DNA of 64,000 nt from an uncultured Acidimicrobiaceae bacterium (GCA_947259275.1 CAMYMH010000004.1:94330-158329); one strand, 5' to 3'. Shown: positions 1 to 9,189, counted from the first letter of the stretch. Notes: generated by a model from the letters alone, not told the origin. Numbers and translations are program-made.

Positions 1-112
1 CACACTGAGGCCCAACGGTCAGACAGCCGATTTGGTTGTTGTCGTTCTCGCTGTCCAAAGGACGCAGGTCCAATGGAAACGGCCACTCTCTGTAGGCGCT
101 CGAGTTTCCGGG
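1..112. repeat. Dispersed repeat, copy truncated by the window edge
   Basis: These bases match 4315-4439 almost exactly. The difference is that the second copy carries an 11-bp tandem duplication and two extra bases near its right end. Only part of the element is visible because the window starts inside it. No gene is recognised between 113 and 317, apart from the 3' end of the LuxR-type regulator that starts at 318. Confidence 0.85.
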
Positions 113-317
113 ATCGCCTGATCACGTGCGAGTGGTCCGGACTGATGATCTCGTCTGTGAGGCGTGTGATATGTGCGGGTCTCGCTCGGGCATGACCGGC
201 GACACAGATGATTGACCAGGCCGCCGCCTTCAGATCAGCCTGAGTTGTACACCGAGACGGTGGCGTGCCGGATCCACGACCCCGCCATTGCTCCTGCCGG
301 TTCTCGGAGATCGGATC

Positions 318-2885
318 TCATGCAGGGAGGAGACCCTGGGTGCGGGCTCGGGTGACGGCCTCTTGTCGCGTGCTCGCTTCGAGTTTGCCGAGCACCGCGG
401 AGACGTGGTGTTCGACGGTTCGTGAGGAGAGGAACAACTGGTCGGCAATCTCGACGTTGGAAAGGCCTTCGTCGAGGAGGTGGAGGACCTCTGCTTGTCG
501 GGCGGTGAGCCCAGCAGCGTGGCGTCTGGTTTCCCGTCCTTTGCCGCGGGGCACTGCCAGTCCTTCGTCTCGCATGGTCTTTCTGAGTTTGGCTGCCACC
601 GCGGTCGCTCCCAGGGTTTCGAGGATTTCGAGGGCTTCGAGCTGGGCGGTGTGGTCGCCGTGGCTGAGGGCGATGGCTCGTTCGTAGGGGATACCCAGGT
701 CATCGAACCGCTCGGCGGCGGCCATGGGGTCACCTTGGATGATCAGTCGATAGGGCACCGCGATCCCGTCGGGGGGATCGGCTAGCTCGCCGAGTTTCCA
801 CAGCCACAAGGCGATAGACCCTGCCGTCCACGCATAGCCAACGTCGCGCCCAGTTTCCATCACCGCTGTGATGTCTGACACGGGCAGGTCGAAACCGCCC
901 GAGATCCAGGCGTGCTCGGCCAGCGCATTTGCGATGCTCACAAAACGTTGGATCTCATCGGCGTCAGTTGCCATGTTCCACGCCACTCTCAGGGTGGTTC
1001 GAGCTGTGGTGCGACCCATTCTCGCCTCGATCGCACCGAGGACGGGAAGGCCAACCATCTGCGTAATCGCATTCGGATCGGGAAGATCTCGTATCAGGTC
1101 CTCTGCTTCGGTCCACTTGCCTTGGAGTTCAAGCACTCTTGCGTAGATTGCCCGGCAATAGTCAAAGTCGAATCGGGGTTCGGACTGGGACTGCTCCTCC
1201 AACATGGTGGTTCTCGTCAAGTAGTCGACCGCAGTGGGCACATCCCGATTCTCGGCTGCGGCCTCACCATGGTTGTGGAGGGCCCGGTGCGCTTCGAACC
1301 AGTCGCCGGCGGCTTCGGCACGTTGTCTAGCTTCGTCGAGGGTCGCCTTCCCGTCGGGATAGTGACGGAAGTCTTCGATAGCTCCCTTGTGGCCGAGGCA
1401 GCGGATCAGCACCCATTCATCGATGTCGGGCCCAGCGGCCTCCAACGTTCGCTCGACCAGCTCCAGCGCGGCGGTGGCGTCTAAGGCCATCGTCGCCAGA
1501 TAGGCGTTGATCTCGAGCGCTCGTGCAAGATCCGAGCCAGTCGGGCTTGGACCCAGAACGTCGACGGCCTGGCGGGCGAGCTGTTCGGCCCTGCTCCGCT
1601 GTCCAGCCCACTCGTGGAAGTACGCGGCGTCGGCCAGCGCCCGGGACTCTCCTCTCCGGTCACCTCTGCCCCGGTAGTGGACAAGGGCCTGCTCGTTAAG
1701 CCTGATCGCCTCGATGAAGTTTTCGACGAACCCTTCCTCCCGCGCCCACTGTTCGAGAATCGGGCCCCTGACATCGTCTTTGAGACGGTCGATGTGGGGC
1801 GACAGCTGTCGGTATTGCTCGACGGCCTCCCGATGGCTCCCCACCGCCACTGCCGCCGCCGCTGCCTCTGGCGCAAGCTCAACCAGCCGATCGATCTCTT
1901 TGGCCTCTCGGGCATGATGCACGAGACGGGCCGGGTCGGTGTCAGCGGCCAGCACGTCGAGCATCGTGCGGTTCAGGGCTTCCCGCTCGGTTTCGGTCAG
2001 CGTGGCCTCCACCGCCCGTCGTATCAGTTCGTGACGGAACACCACAAACTCATCCCCGACCTCCAACAAACCGCGCCGCTCACATTCCACCAGACCACCT
2101 TCGGTTACTCCGGTGAGATGTGAGACCTCCTCCCTGGGGATTTCATCCGGTATCACCGAGAGGATCCGCAACGTCTCGTAGGCCTCAGGGGACAGCTTGC
2201 GCGCCCGCGCCACTACCGAGTCCTGCACCGATGACGGAACCACATCGCCGTCCAAGGACGCCACTTCGATGACCAGCAGCGGATTCCCGCCGGTGGCGGC
2301 CAGCACCTCGCTTGCATCCAGTGCAACATCACCGATGAGCGAACTCACCCCCGCCACCGACAGCCCACCCAGCTGAATCCTCACCACCCGGTCAGGAGGG
2401 AGGTCACCGATGACAGCCCGCAGCGGGTGTTCGTAGTCAACCTCCTCATCCCGATACGTCAACACCAACAACCCATTGGTGTCTGCGATCCGACGCCCGA
2501 GGAACTTGATCGCATCGAGCGTGGCCTCATCCGCCCACTGCGTGTCCTCCACCACCGCCACAGTTGGGCGCAGCCCACGCGACAGCAAGTCCAGAGCGGC
2601 TTCCAACACCCCGAGCCGGTCGCTTCCCTCGAGCGATTGACGCAATGACGCCTCGCTCCGTGCCATGTCCCAGAACGGACCCAGCGGGCGCGCCGTCAAC
2701 AAGTCATCACAGGAGCCGAACAGAATGTGCGCCTCAGCAGCGTGGTCGGCAATGAACCTCTTGACCAGAGCGGTCTTGCCGATCCCGGCCTCACCCCGAA
2801 CGAGAACTACACGTCCCCCGACAGAACCCACTCCCGCCAGGAGTTCGGACATCACGCCAAGCTCGCCGTCCCGCTCCAGCAGCAC
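318..2885 (-). CDS. LuxR-family regulator with AAA-type ATPase domain (LAL/MalT-like)
   Basis: An 855-residue cytoplasmic transcriptional regulator of the large ATP-binding LuxR class. The Walker A motif GEAGIGKT lies at residues 31-38 of an N-terminal ATPase domain. The Walker-B-like stretch VAVVEDTQWADE follows near residue 110. A long helical, TPR-like middle region (about 330-780) fits ligand or partner sensing. The last 65 residues form a LuxR helix-turn-helix (LTARQAEVLHLLDEG ... SNVEIADQLFLSSRTVEHHV). Family members bind ATP and often an inducer, then activate target promoters. Here the target is unknown; the nearest candidates are the divergent repeat membrane protein and the NTF2-like gene. 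The ATG start directly precedes a typical N-terminus (LLERDGEL). Length and domain order are normal for the family. Confidence 0.93.
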   Translation of the reverse strand: MLLERDGELGVMSELLAGVGSVGGRVVLVRGEAGIGKTALVKRFIADHAAEAHILFGSCDDLLTARPLGPFWDMARSEASLRQSLEGSDRLGVLEAALDLLSRGLRPTVAVVEDTQWADEATLDAIKFLGRRIADTNGLLVLTYRDEEVDYEHPLRAVIGDLPPDRVVRIQLGGLSVAGVSSLIGDVALDASEVLAATGGNPLLVIEVASLDGDVVPSSVQDSVVARARKLSPEAYETLRILSVIPDEIPREEVSHLTGVTEGGLVECERRGLLEVGDEFVVFRHELIRRAVEATLTETEREALNRTMLDVLAADTDPARLVHHAREAKEIDRLVELAPEAAAAAVAVGSHREAVEQYRQLSPHIDRLKDDVRGPILEQWAREEGFVENFIEAIRLNEQALVHYRGRGDRRGESRALADAAYFHEWAGQRSRAEQLARQAVDVLGPSPTGSDLARALEINAYLATMALDATAALELVERTLEAAGPDIDEWVLIRCLGHKGAIEDFRHYPDGKATLDEARQRAEAAGDWFEAHRALHNHGEAAAENRDVPTAVDYLTRTTMLEEQSQSEPRFDFDYCRAIYARVLELQGKWTEAEDLIRDLPDPNAITQMVGLPVLGAIEARMGRTTARTTLRVAWNMATDADEIQRFVSIANALAEHAWISGGFDLPVSDITAVMETGRDVGYAWTAGSIALWLWKLGELADPPDGIAVPYRLIIQGDPMAAAERFDDLGIPYERAIALSHGDHTAQLEALEILETLGATAVAAKLRKTMRDEGLAVPRGKGRETRRHAAGLTARQAEVLHLLDEGLSNVEIADQLFLSSRTVEHHVSAVLGKLEASTRQEAVTRARTQGLLPA

Positions 2886-3265
2886 ACACCAAGGCTACCC
2901 AACCACCTCCCATCACAACCGACGCACTATTCCAGGATGACGAACCCGGCGTCGAATCAGTCTGTCGATACGACGGTTGATGGAACGTCTTCGGCTTGGG
3001 CAGCCTCCGGGAACGTCCACCCGTCCACCCCCCGGATGATCGCGTTCACACAAAGCATCCCTGAGCGGCCTGATAGCCGCTGAAGGTTGCCGATTCTGCG
3101 CTCGCGAGCTGCCCCGAACCTGCGTACCCATTACCCCCGCCAGGACCGAACGCGAAACATGGGTGGCGCCCGGCCCATTTATGGGTGGTGGTCACCGATG
3201 ACGATTTCCGCCCGTTTTCATACGTTGGTGGCGTGACCTGGCCCCAACAGACGAGAGGAGGGGAC
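2886..3265. other. Divergent intergenic region, no gene recognised
   Basis: About 380 bp separate the start of the LuxR-type regulator (minus) from the start of the repeat membrane protein (plus). Promoters for both must lie here or in the adjoining coding DNA. I see no convincing RNA gene, operator palindrome or conserved coding frame. The only clear signal is the GAGGAGGGG ribosome-binding stretch just before 3266. Confidence 0.5.
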
Positions 3266-3907
3266 ATGACCAGCGTCAAGGAACAGAAGAGAACTGCCAC
3301 CGGCGCTGCTGCCGGTGTGCATTGGTATGAGATAGCCCTCTACGCGGGGCTCGTGGCCCTGGTGATAGGAGCCGCCATCATCTTCGCCGTGACCCGGGGT
3401 GGTGAAGAGGAGTCGTTCACCGCCCCCGAGAGGACCCGCATTGATGAGCCCACTTCTGGTGTGTCGAACATCGAGCCGTGGGGTGAACCCGATCATGAGC
3501 TGCTCGAGGAGATCCTCAATCCTGCGCCTCCCGTCCCTGCATCGGTTGCAGCCGGGACAGAGGCCGTGATGGTGGAGATCGGCGGGGTCGCCATCGCAGA
3601 GCCGTTGGGAACGCCCGACGCGGCCCTGCTCGATTCGATCCTCGATCCAGAGCGGGTGGCGTTGGGGGCAATGGAGCCGGTCGGGGAGCCCGATGCGGCC
3701 CTGCTCGATTCGATCCTCGATCCGGAGGGTGCGGCGTTGCGGGCTATGGAGCCGGTCGGGGAGCCCGATGCGGCCCTGCTCGATTCGATCCTCAATCCGG
3801 GGAGTGCCGCGTTCACGGACCTGGAGCCCACCGGGAGGCCGGACTATGAGCGCCTCTCCTCCATCCTTGGCGCACCATATGCGGAGCCGGTCGCCGGTCC
3901 CCGGTAG
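3266..3907 (+). CDS. Membrane-anchored protein with 25-residue tandem repeats
   Basis: A 213-residue protein of unknown function. ATG 3266 is chosen over an upstream in-frame start because a strong GAGGAGGGG Shine-Dalgarno sequence precedes it. After about 20 polar residues there is one membrane segment (LYAGLVALVIGAAIIFAV), followed by an acidic, presumably extracytoplasmic tail. The tail contains three near-identical 25-residue units of the form EPVGEPDAALLDSILDPE..., encoded at 3599-3673, 3674-3748 and 3749-3823. A degenerate unit lies on each side. The units are close at DNA level too, so the array expanded recently or is being homogenised. The low-complexity pattern may mediate protein-protein contacts, but that is inference. 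A strong hairpin terminator follows 19 nt after the stop. Confidence 0.8.
   Translation: MTSVKEQKRTATGAAAGVHWYEIALYAGLVALVIGAAIIFAVTRGGEEESFTAPERTRIDEPTSGVSNIEPWGEPDHELLEEILNPAPPVPASVAAGTEAVMVEIGGVAIAEPLGTPDAALLDSILDPERVALGAMEPVGEPDAALLDSILDPEGAALRAMEPVGEPDAALLDSILNPGSAAFTDLEPTGRPDYERLSSILGAPYAEPVAGPR
3599..3823 (+). repeat. Three tandem 75-bp coding repeats
   Basis: Three in-frame 75-bp units start at 3599, 3674 and 3749, each opening with a GAGCCG codon pair. Units 2 and 3 share long identical stretches (for example the codons for PDAALLDSIL). Arrays of this kind can change copy number by slippage or recombination while keeping the reading frame. Confidence 0.85.
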
Positions 3908-3925
3908 GCAGCACCGGTCGCAGTT

Positions 3926-3959
3926 GAAATCCGGCGGGAGCCTTGTCCCGCCGGATTTC
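3926..3959 (+). terminator. Hairpin terminator after the repeat membrane protein
   Basis: A perfect 14-bp stem (GAAATCCGGCGGGA at 3926-3939, complement at 3946-3959) encloses a 6-nt loop. It is followed by TTATGTG. It sits 19 nt beyond the stop codon of the upstream gene. The T tract is short, so termination strength is uncertain. Confidence 0.75.
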
Positions 3960-4114
3960 TTATGTGCGTGTGGGTTGGAGGACTCCTTTTTGGGTGGCGG
4001 TGGTAGCCGCTCACCACACCGCACGGGCACCGGTTTGGCTCACGCTCATCCGACAGCCGCCCGAGAGACTGATCCCGAGCGATATCGCCCCTGAGCCCCC
4101 ATGGCGCCGAGCGG

Positions 4115-4266
4115 CACCTCGTGCGCTACCTGGTGACGTGGGTCGGGTTGGCAGATTGCCTCGCTGGGTGGTGCCCCGCTGCCTATCTCATAACCCGAAG
4201 GTCGGCGATCGCAGCGAGCTTGCGAGCGGCGGCGATCGCGAAGACCAACAGGCCAAATCCCGCGCC
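4115..4266. repeat. 152-bp dispersed repeat, left copy
   Basis: This segment aligns without gaps to 9343-9494 with about six mismatches. It is directly continuous with the 4315-4439 repeat, so 4115-4439 may be one element. Its left part recurs at 9343 and its right part at position 1. Read on the minus strand it carries the end of a membrane-protein-like frame, and both full copies keep that frame's stop codon. Confidence 0.85.
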
Positions 4267-4533
4267 CGCTTCAACCAACGCGACGGGGATATCGATATGT
4301 GGGTCTCCTAAAGCCACACTGAGGCCCAACGGTCAGACAGCCGATTTGGTTGTTGTCGTTCTCGCTGTCCAAAGGACGCAGGTCCAATGGAAACGGCCAC
4401 TCTCTGTAGACTCTCTGTAGGCGCGCTCGAGTTTCCGGGTTTGCCGGTCCTTGAGTGTCTTGATCGCAGGTCCCAGACGGCCAGCGATGGCATTGTGCGC
4501 TAGTCGAGAGCGTTGCGCGTACATCATGGACAA
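4183..4533 (-). pseudogene. Decayed membrane-protein gene inside the dispersed repeat
   Basis: On the minus strand a frame from about 4332 to the stop at 4183 reads PHIDIPVALVEAGAGFGLL then VFAIAAARKLAAIADLRVM, which looks like the end of a small membrane protein. Upstream, from an ATG at 4533, the frame begins MSMMYAQRSRLAHNAIAGRL and shows normal-looking composition as far as the 11-bp tandem duplication at about 4400-4421. It then becomes implausible and meets a TGA at 4333. This suggests a frameshifted, interrupted gene. I cannot name the family. The same C-terminal frame occurs in the 9343-9494 copy. Confidence 0.35.
4315..4439. repeat. Dispersed repeat, second copy of 1-112
   Basis: Starting at the same CACACTGAGG sequence, this copy matches 1-112. 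It carries an additional ACTCTCTGTAG tandem duplication near 4410 and a GC dinucleotide insertion. The identity is otherwise essentially complete, so the duplication is recent. Confidence 0.85.
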
Positions 4534-4564
4534 GATGAGCGGGTGGGTTGATCAGCGTGCAGTC

Positions 4565-4597
4565 AGGGACCGCCCTGGGGGGCGGTCCCTTGTTTTT
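4565..4597 (+). terminator. Rho-independent terminator
   Basis: A perfect 10-bp GC-rich stem, AGGGACCGCC with its complement at 4581-4590, has a 6-nt loop CTGGGG and is followed by TGTTTTT. It is oriented for plus-strand transcription, yet no intact plus-strand gene lies just upstream. It probably belongs to a lost gene or blocks read-through into the antisense side of the NTF2-like gene. Confidence 0.75.
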
Positions 4598-4659
4598 CGT
4601 CGACTCCACCAGCCGTCCATCGGTCTACTGGTTCGCTCTGGTCGCCGAGGGACGTCCTG

Positions 4660-5226
4660 TCAGTTGAACATCTCGTAGGGGTCGTAGTAGAGAATGCTCT
4701 TGGTGATCAATCCGTCTTCGATCTCGTGTACCCAGACGGTCGTCGTCTCGAATGGTGTCCGGTCGTCGGGGTCACGACCTGCGACGGATGACATCCCGCT
4801 CCAGGTCGTCTCGGCGATGACGACGTCATCGCCCACGAGCACTGCCCCGCGCTCCGATTCGGCGAAGTCGACGTACATGGTCGCAAGTCCCGCGCGTATT
4901 GCGATGGAAGACCGTCCGCGCGCGATGTTGGCGAGGGCGGGCTCTTCGTAGGTGGCGTTCTCGGTGTACAGGCTGGCCACCGCGACGGCATCGCCGGCGT
5001 GCCACGCCTCATCAAACCGATCGAGGATCGACTCGATCTCCGGGGACACCTCGGTGTTGCTATCACTGCCGCTGGATCCGAGCCACCAGCCAAAGACTCC
5101 GGCCACCACCATGAGCAGGGTCATCCCCAGGCCGAGTACGAGCCGGCTCCGAGATGACATCGGAGGACCTGTCATTTCATGTGATTCTTCCGGGATGCTT
5201 GGTTTCCTAGTCGTAACGCTTGTCAT
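4660..5226 (-). CDS. Membrane-anchored NTF2-like (SnoaL-type) protein
   Basis: A 188-residue protein. ATG 5226 is preceded by AGGAGG at 8-nt spacing, which settles the start. Residues about 30-48 form a membrane anchor (LVLGLGMTLLMVVAGVFGWW). A polar linker leads into a SnoaL/NTF2-fold domain: ILDRFDEAWHAGDAVAVASL, then YTENATYEEP, then the beta-rich second half ending SILYYDPYEMF. This fold binds small ligands or serves as a scaffold, and in the SnoaL branch catalyses cyclisations; no specific substrate can be read here. It lies 130 bp downstream of the SARP-type regulator on the same strand and may be co-regulated. A second, unrelated secreted protein with a similar domain occurs at 32659-33543. 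Confidence 0.82.
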   Translation of the reverse strand: MTSVTTRKPSIPEESHEMTGPPMSSRSRLVLGLGMTLLMVVAGVFGWWLGSSGSDSNTEVSPEIESILDRFDEAWHAGDAVAVASLYTENATYEEPALANIARGRSSIAIRAGLATMYVDFAESERGAVLVGDDVVIAETTWSGMSSVAGRDPDDRTPFETTTVWVHEIEDGLITKSILYYDPYEMFN

Positions 5227-5356
5227 GTCGACTACCTCCTTTCTGGTCGCCTCCATCATCCGGTGATGGGCGCGTGAGGAGCGAGTGGTGAGCGTGTGGA
5301 CACGCACACAATTCCGCCAGATGACCGCTTCGGACCTCGGTCTGCTCGAACCAGCC

Positions 5357-8300
5357 TCAGAGGCGCTCGAGAACCTCACGGGCCGCGACGAGGTCCGCGG
5401 TGTCGAACCCTTCCGTGAACCAGTCATAAACCGGTGCGAGCACCCTGCGAGCGTCGGCAGGCCGGTGCTGTTCTTCGAAGAGGATGGCGAGTTGCGTCGC
5501 GGCTCGTAGCTCGTAGCTACGGGCCCCAATGCTACGCGACGATTCGATCGCCGCTTCGAGCGCCTCGACAGCGGAGGGATCCCCACTTGCGCGCAGGAGT
5601 GCACTCCGATGGACTGCGACGATCACGTCGTTGAGGCCCCCGCCCGTCGCACGCAACCCGCTAAGGGCTTGATCCACCAGTTCGAGGGCTCGGTCGGTGC
5701 AGCCCCGCAGGTGTTCGAGCTCCGCCACGTGCGCGGTGTGGAAACCCTGAAAGCCTTCGCTGCCCATAGCCTGCCACCAGGCGAGGCCATGAGTGACGAG
5801 CTTGATCCCGGCATCGGGATCACCGAGGTGACCAACCGCGATCCCGCGGTAGATCCCGACGGGAGCAGACCAGAAGTGGAGGTGCTCTCTGGAAGCAATG
5901 GCTTCGAGCTCGTCGATGAAAGCGAGGGCCTCTCGGTACTCGCCGCGGAAGCTGCGCAATGTGGCTCCCCCTACAGCCAATGCATGACACAGGGTCCAGG
6001 GATGGTCGAGGCGGCGGGCGAGAGCGATGCCCTGGTCGGCGAGCGTGAGCGCCTGCTCGGGGTAACCAAGGGTCCAGGTGTTGACGGCGTCCCAGACCAG
6101 GGCTTCGGCTGCCGGCTCTCGCCCGAATACCTGCATGAGCCAGACGTCGCGCTCGGGGTCGTGAAGTTCGTGGGCTCGCTTCATGTGTTCATGGCCGCTC
6201 GTGAGGTCACCCGACATGTACAGGCAAACGCCCAACTCGAAGCCCGCCAACACCCGGAGCGCCGGGTCGTCAAACAACCCGGCGATCGCCAGGGCTTTGC
6301 GACTCGCCGCCGCGCCCTCTGCGAAGTGGCCGCGCATGAAGAGCGCCGAGGCGAGCCCGATCAGAGCCATCGCCCCCATCGGTGACGGATCAAGCCGATC
6401 GCAAAGATCCCAGACCCGGTTGCCAATCTGCTCGGCTTCGGGGGTCCCGGGGCCGCGTACGGTCATCACCGGGACCGCCAATGACACCAGCAAGGCAAGC
6501 TCACGTTCGTCCCGACCGGCGGACTCAGGAAGCGTCATGAGCAACTCCGCCGCCCGTTCCAGCAACCTGATCGCTTCTTCGTTGGCCGACATAGCCATGG
6601 CCCGCTGTCCCGCACGGTGGAGATATCCGATTGTCGGCTCGACCAATCCGGCGGCATCAAAGTGGTAGGCAAGATCCACGATGGGCGGCTCAGGGTGGTC
6701 CCGGTAGAGGTCTTCGAGCGCCCGACCGGTGATTTCGTGGAGCCGGATTCGTTCTGCCTGCTCGAGCCGCTCGTACAAGTACCGCTGGAAGAGAATGTGG
6801 CGGAACCGGTGCCGGGCCGCCAACCGCCCGTCGATGCGGGTGACGCTGGCCGGGTCGGTGAGCCGTTGGGGCGAGGTGCTCTCCCGGCTCAACCGGGCTG
6901 GGACTTCCGGATCTCCTCGCACGGTTGCCACAGTTTCGGCGATGAACTCCTCGCCCTGGACCGCACCGACCATGAGGTCTTGTTGCAGCGGGCGAGGTAG
7001 TCGGGCGACGCGTTGGGCGATCACGGCTTCCAGGCGGGTGGGCAGGCGGTCCCAGTCGAGTGACTCCTGAGCGGTCCACACTCCGGCTTGGCTGCGGCGG
7101 ATCTCTGCGCGCTCTTGCATGCCCCGCACCATCTCCACCGTGTAGAGGGGATGGCCGTTGGTGTAGGAGAACAAACGGTCCCTGAAGCCGGTGTCGAGGT
7201 CGTTGGGTTCCGAGTCGATGAACTCGTCGATGAAGCCCCGATCGGTGCCAAGCTCGATCGTGCAGTCGGGCAACGCCGACCGCACTTCGCCCAGCACCGG
7301 TTCGAGCGGATGGGGCTGCCCTTCCTCGCCGGTGATTTCCTCTGGCCGGTAGGCGCCGATGATGAGGATCCGCTGGCCTTCGACTCGGCGGGCAAGGTGC
7401 CAGAGCAGGGCGATTGATCCCTGGTCGGCCCATTGCAGGTCGTCGATGAGCCACACCAGGGGGTGAACGGCAGCGATTCCTTCCAGGACGGCGGTGTATT
7501 CGTCGAATAAGGCGGGTTGCACCCGCTCGGGCGTCGGAGGAAGCGTTGCCATCGCATGCACATGGGCACCCAGGCTCCTCAGCCACTCCGCGCCCGGACT
7601 CGCCTGTTCGGCGCGCTGGAGAAGTAAGCCGCCGTTGAGCATGATCCCCACCAGGCTGGGGCCTCGCTCGGATAGCAAACGAGCCGTGAGAGGGATCGCC
7701 TCCCACAGGCGGGTGGCCTGCTCGCGGTCGATCGCACCTGCACTCAAGCCCGCTTCGACGTCTCCGGTAAACATCCCCAGGATCTCCCGAAACGGGAGGT
7801 AGGGGTCACCCAACCCGCCGTAGGCGTTGCAGCGACCCCGGGCCACCAGCAGGTCGGGGACCTCGGTGGCGTGTCGCATGAACTCACGGGCCAGCATCGT
7901 CTTGCCGCTGCCCGCCTCCCCAGCCAACAGCACGATCCGTCCCCGGCCGGCCAGCGTCGCCTCCAGGTGGGCGCTAAGGCCTTCGAGCTCTCGCCCGCGA
8001 CCCGCAAACAACGATGATGGGACGGGCGGGCGGGTGCTGGTCAGGAAGTCCGGGTAGGCGATCTCCATCTCGGGAACCGCCCTCGAGATTTCTCCCGTTC
8101 GGATCTGCTCCATCAGGGCCACCGTTTCGACGGTCGGTGCGGTGCCCAGGTCCCGTTCGAGTTGCTCCTGCAAGTCCGCGTAGTGGGAGAGGGCGAGAGC
8201 ACCCTCGCCGGTCCGCGCTAGGACTCGCATGAGTTGGCGGTGCGCCCGTTCCTCCCACGGATCCGCTTCGATCAAACGTCGAGTGATCGGAATGACCCGC

Positions 8301-8845
8301 TCCCAGTCGCCGGCTCGTTCGCGGTGATCGGCCAGGTGACGGAGCGCGGCAACCAGGTGGCCGCGGGCTCGCTCGGCCACAATGACCTGCCATTCTTCCC
8401 ACTCGGCTCCGGTGCGAACCGACAGGCCTTCCAGGAACGGCCCTCGCCACAAGTCGACCGCCCGCTGCCAGGCCTCGACCGCACCCGGCTGATCGGTCGG
8501 CGTCGATGCCAGCACCTCGAAATCCGCCAGGTCAACCCAAACGTCGACGGAATCGGCGACCGCCACCGTGCTTCGATCGGCCAGCAGCCAATGGCCGCCA
8601 GCCTCGCCAACGCCCAGCGCTCGCCGCACCACCGACAGGACATGACGGAGGTTGCTGAGGGCGGCTCCAGGCGGCCGTTCGGGCCACAGCATTTCGGCCA
8701 GCACCGCCCGCGACGAGGCCTGCCCCGGATCCGCAGCCAGGTAGGCGAGTAACGCCCGTGCCGAATCGGACTCGAACTCCGTGACCTTCTCCCCATCGAG
8801 GTTCACGTCAAATGGTCCCAGGAGCCTGATCTCGAGGCGCGCCAC
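5357..8845 (-). CDS. SARP/BTAD-type transcriptional regulator with AAA ATPase and TPR region
   Basis: An 1162-residue regulator. Residues 1-95 form an OmpR-like winged helix (MARLEIRLLGPFDVNLDGE ... LLAYLAADPGQASSRAVLAE). Residues about 100-250 match the bacterial transcriptional activation domain, with the usual RRLIEADPWEERAHRQLMRV helix pair. An ATPase domain follows with Walker A GEAGSGKTM near residue 310 and the Walker-B-like VWLIDDLQWADQGS. The C-terminal 450 residues are helical repeats. Such proteins control secondary metabolism or development. A 63-residue protein is transcribed divergently from its promoter region, a pairing that may be functional. The start ATG gives a canonical N-terminus. 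Confidence 0.93.
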   Translation of the reverse strand: MARLEIRLLGPFDVNLDGEKVTEFESDSARALLAYLAADPGQASSRAVLAEMLWPERPPGAALSNLRHVLSVVRRALGVGEAGGHWLLADRSTVAVADSVDVWVDLADFEVLASTPTDQPGAVEAWQRAVDLWRGPFLEGLSVRTGAEWEEWQVIVAERARGHLVAALRHLADHRERAGDWERVIPITRRLIEADPWEERAHRQLMRVLARTGEGALALSHYADLQEQLERDLGTAPTVETVALMEQIRTGEISRAVPEMEIAYPDFLTSTRPPVPSSLFAGRGRELEGLSAHLEATLAGRGRIVLLAGEAGSGKTMLAREFMRHATEVPDLLVARGRCNAYGGLGDPYLPFREILGMFTGDVEAGLSAGAIDREQATRLWEAIPLTARLLSERGPSLVGIMLNGGLLLQRAEQASPGAEWLRSLGAHVHAMATLPPTPERVQPALFDEYTAVLEGIAAVHPLVWLIDDLQWADQGSIALLWHLARRVEGQRILIIGAYRPEEITGEEGQPHPLEPVLGEVRSALPDCTIELGTDRGFIDEFIDSEPNDLDTGFRDRLFSYTNGHPLYTVEMVRGMQERAEIRRSQAGVWTAQESLDWDRLPTRLEAVIAQRVARLPRPLQQDLMVGAVQGEEFIAETVATVRGDPEVPARLSRESTSPQRLTDPASVTRIDGRLAARHRFRHILFQRYLYERLEQAERIRLHEITGRALEDLYRDHPEPPIVDLAYHFDAAGLVEPTIGYLHRAGQRAMAMSANEEAIRLLERAAELLMTLPESAGRDERELALLVSLAVPVMTVRGPGTPEAEQIGNRVWDLCDRLDPSPMGAMALIGLASALFMRGHFAEGAAASRKALAIAGLFDDPALRVLAGFELGVCLYMSGDLTSGHEHMKRAHELHDPERDVWLMQVFGREPAAEALVWDAVNTWTLGYPEQALTLADQGIALARRLDHPWTLCHALAVGGATLRSFRGEYREALAFIDELEAIASREHLHFWSAPVGIYRGIAVGHLGDPDAGIKLVTHGLAWWQAMGSEGFQGFHTAHVAELEHLRGCTDRALELVDQALSGLRATGGGLNDVIVAVHRSALLRASGDPSAVEALEAAIESSRSIGARSYELRAATQLAILFEEQHRPADARRVLAPVYDWFTEGFDTADLVAAREVLERL

Positions 8846-8997
8846 GGCTGCTCCTTCGCGAGCCGTCGAACCCAGGATATGCCTGTGGGCCAGAGCCGTC
8901 TTGGGCCGGAATCCCCTTTTCCACGCTCAGTCCACGCGCTACCCACACCCGGAGCAGAGCACCATGGTTTCGAGGGATGAAGTCAGGAGACCTCACC

Positions 8998-9189
8998 ATG
9001 AAACCTGGAGCAACCCAATATCGAGCGTTCCTCCTGCGGGTATGGACGCCACCACACGGTACGGACGTGCGCGCCTCAGTCAGAGACGTCGAGACCGGTG
9101 AAGCCCACGCGTTTGTCGACCTCGACCAGCTGTCCGAATGGCTGAACCGCCAGATATGCGCCTCAACGCAACGGGAGTCAGTGCTGTGA
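8998..9189 (+). CDS. Small conserved-looking protein, divergent from the SARP regulator
   Basis: A 63-residue protein of unknown function. ATG 8998 is preferred to ATG 8977 because AGGAG at 8985-8989 is spaced 8 nt from it, whereas the upstream ATG has no usable ribosome-binding site. The sequence reads TQYRAFLLRVWTPPHGTD then VRASVRDVETGEAHAFVDLD then QLSEWLNRQ. That is a compact beta-hairpin pattern ending in a helix. I recall similar short proteins, with a predicted modifier of a valid-looking wt strand pattern and an L-x-WLN/F-type end, next to large ATPase regulators in Actinobacteria and Chloroflexi. No activity can be assigned. Its divergence from the regulator at 5357-8845 suggests a shared control region. 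Confidence 0.7.
   Translation: MKPGATQYRAFLLRVWTPPHGTDVRASVRDVETGEAHAFVDLDQLSEWLNRQICASTQRESVL

Noticed and set aside
2913-3131. Small minus-strand open frame in the divergent region
   Set aside because: Its arginine-rich composition, lack of a ribosome-binding site and lack of any recognisable pattern make it indistinguishable from chance in high-GC DNA.
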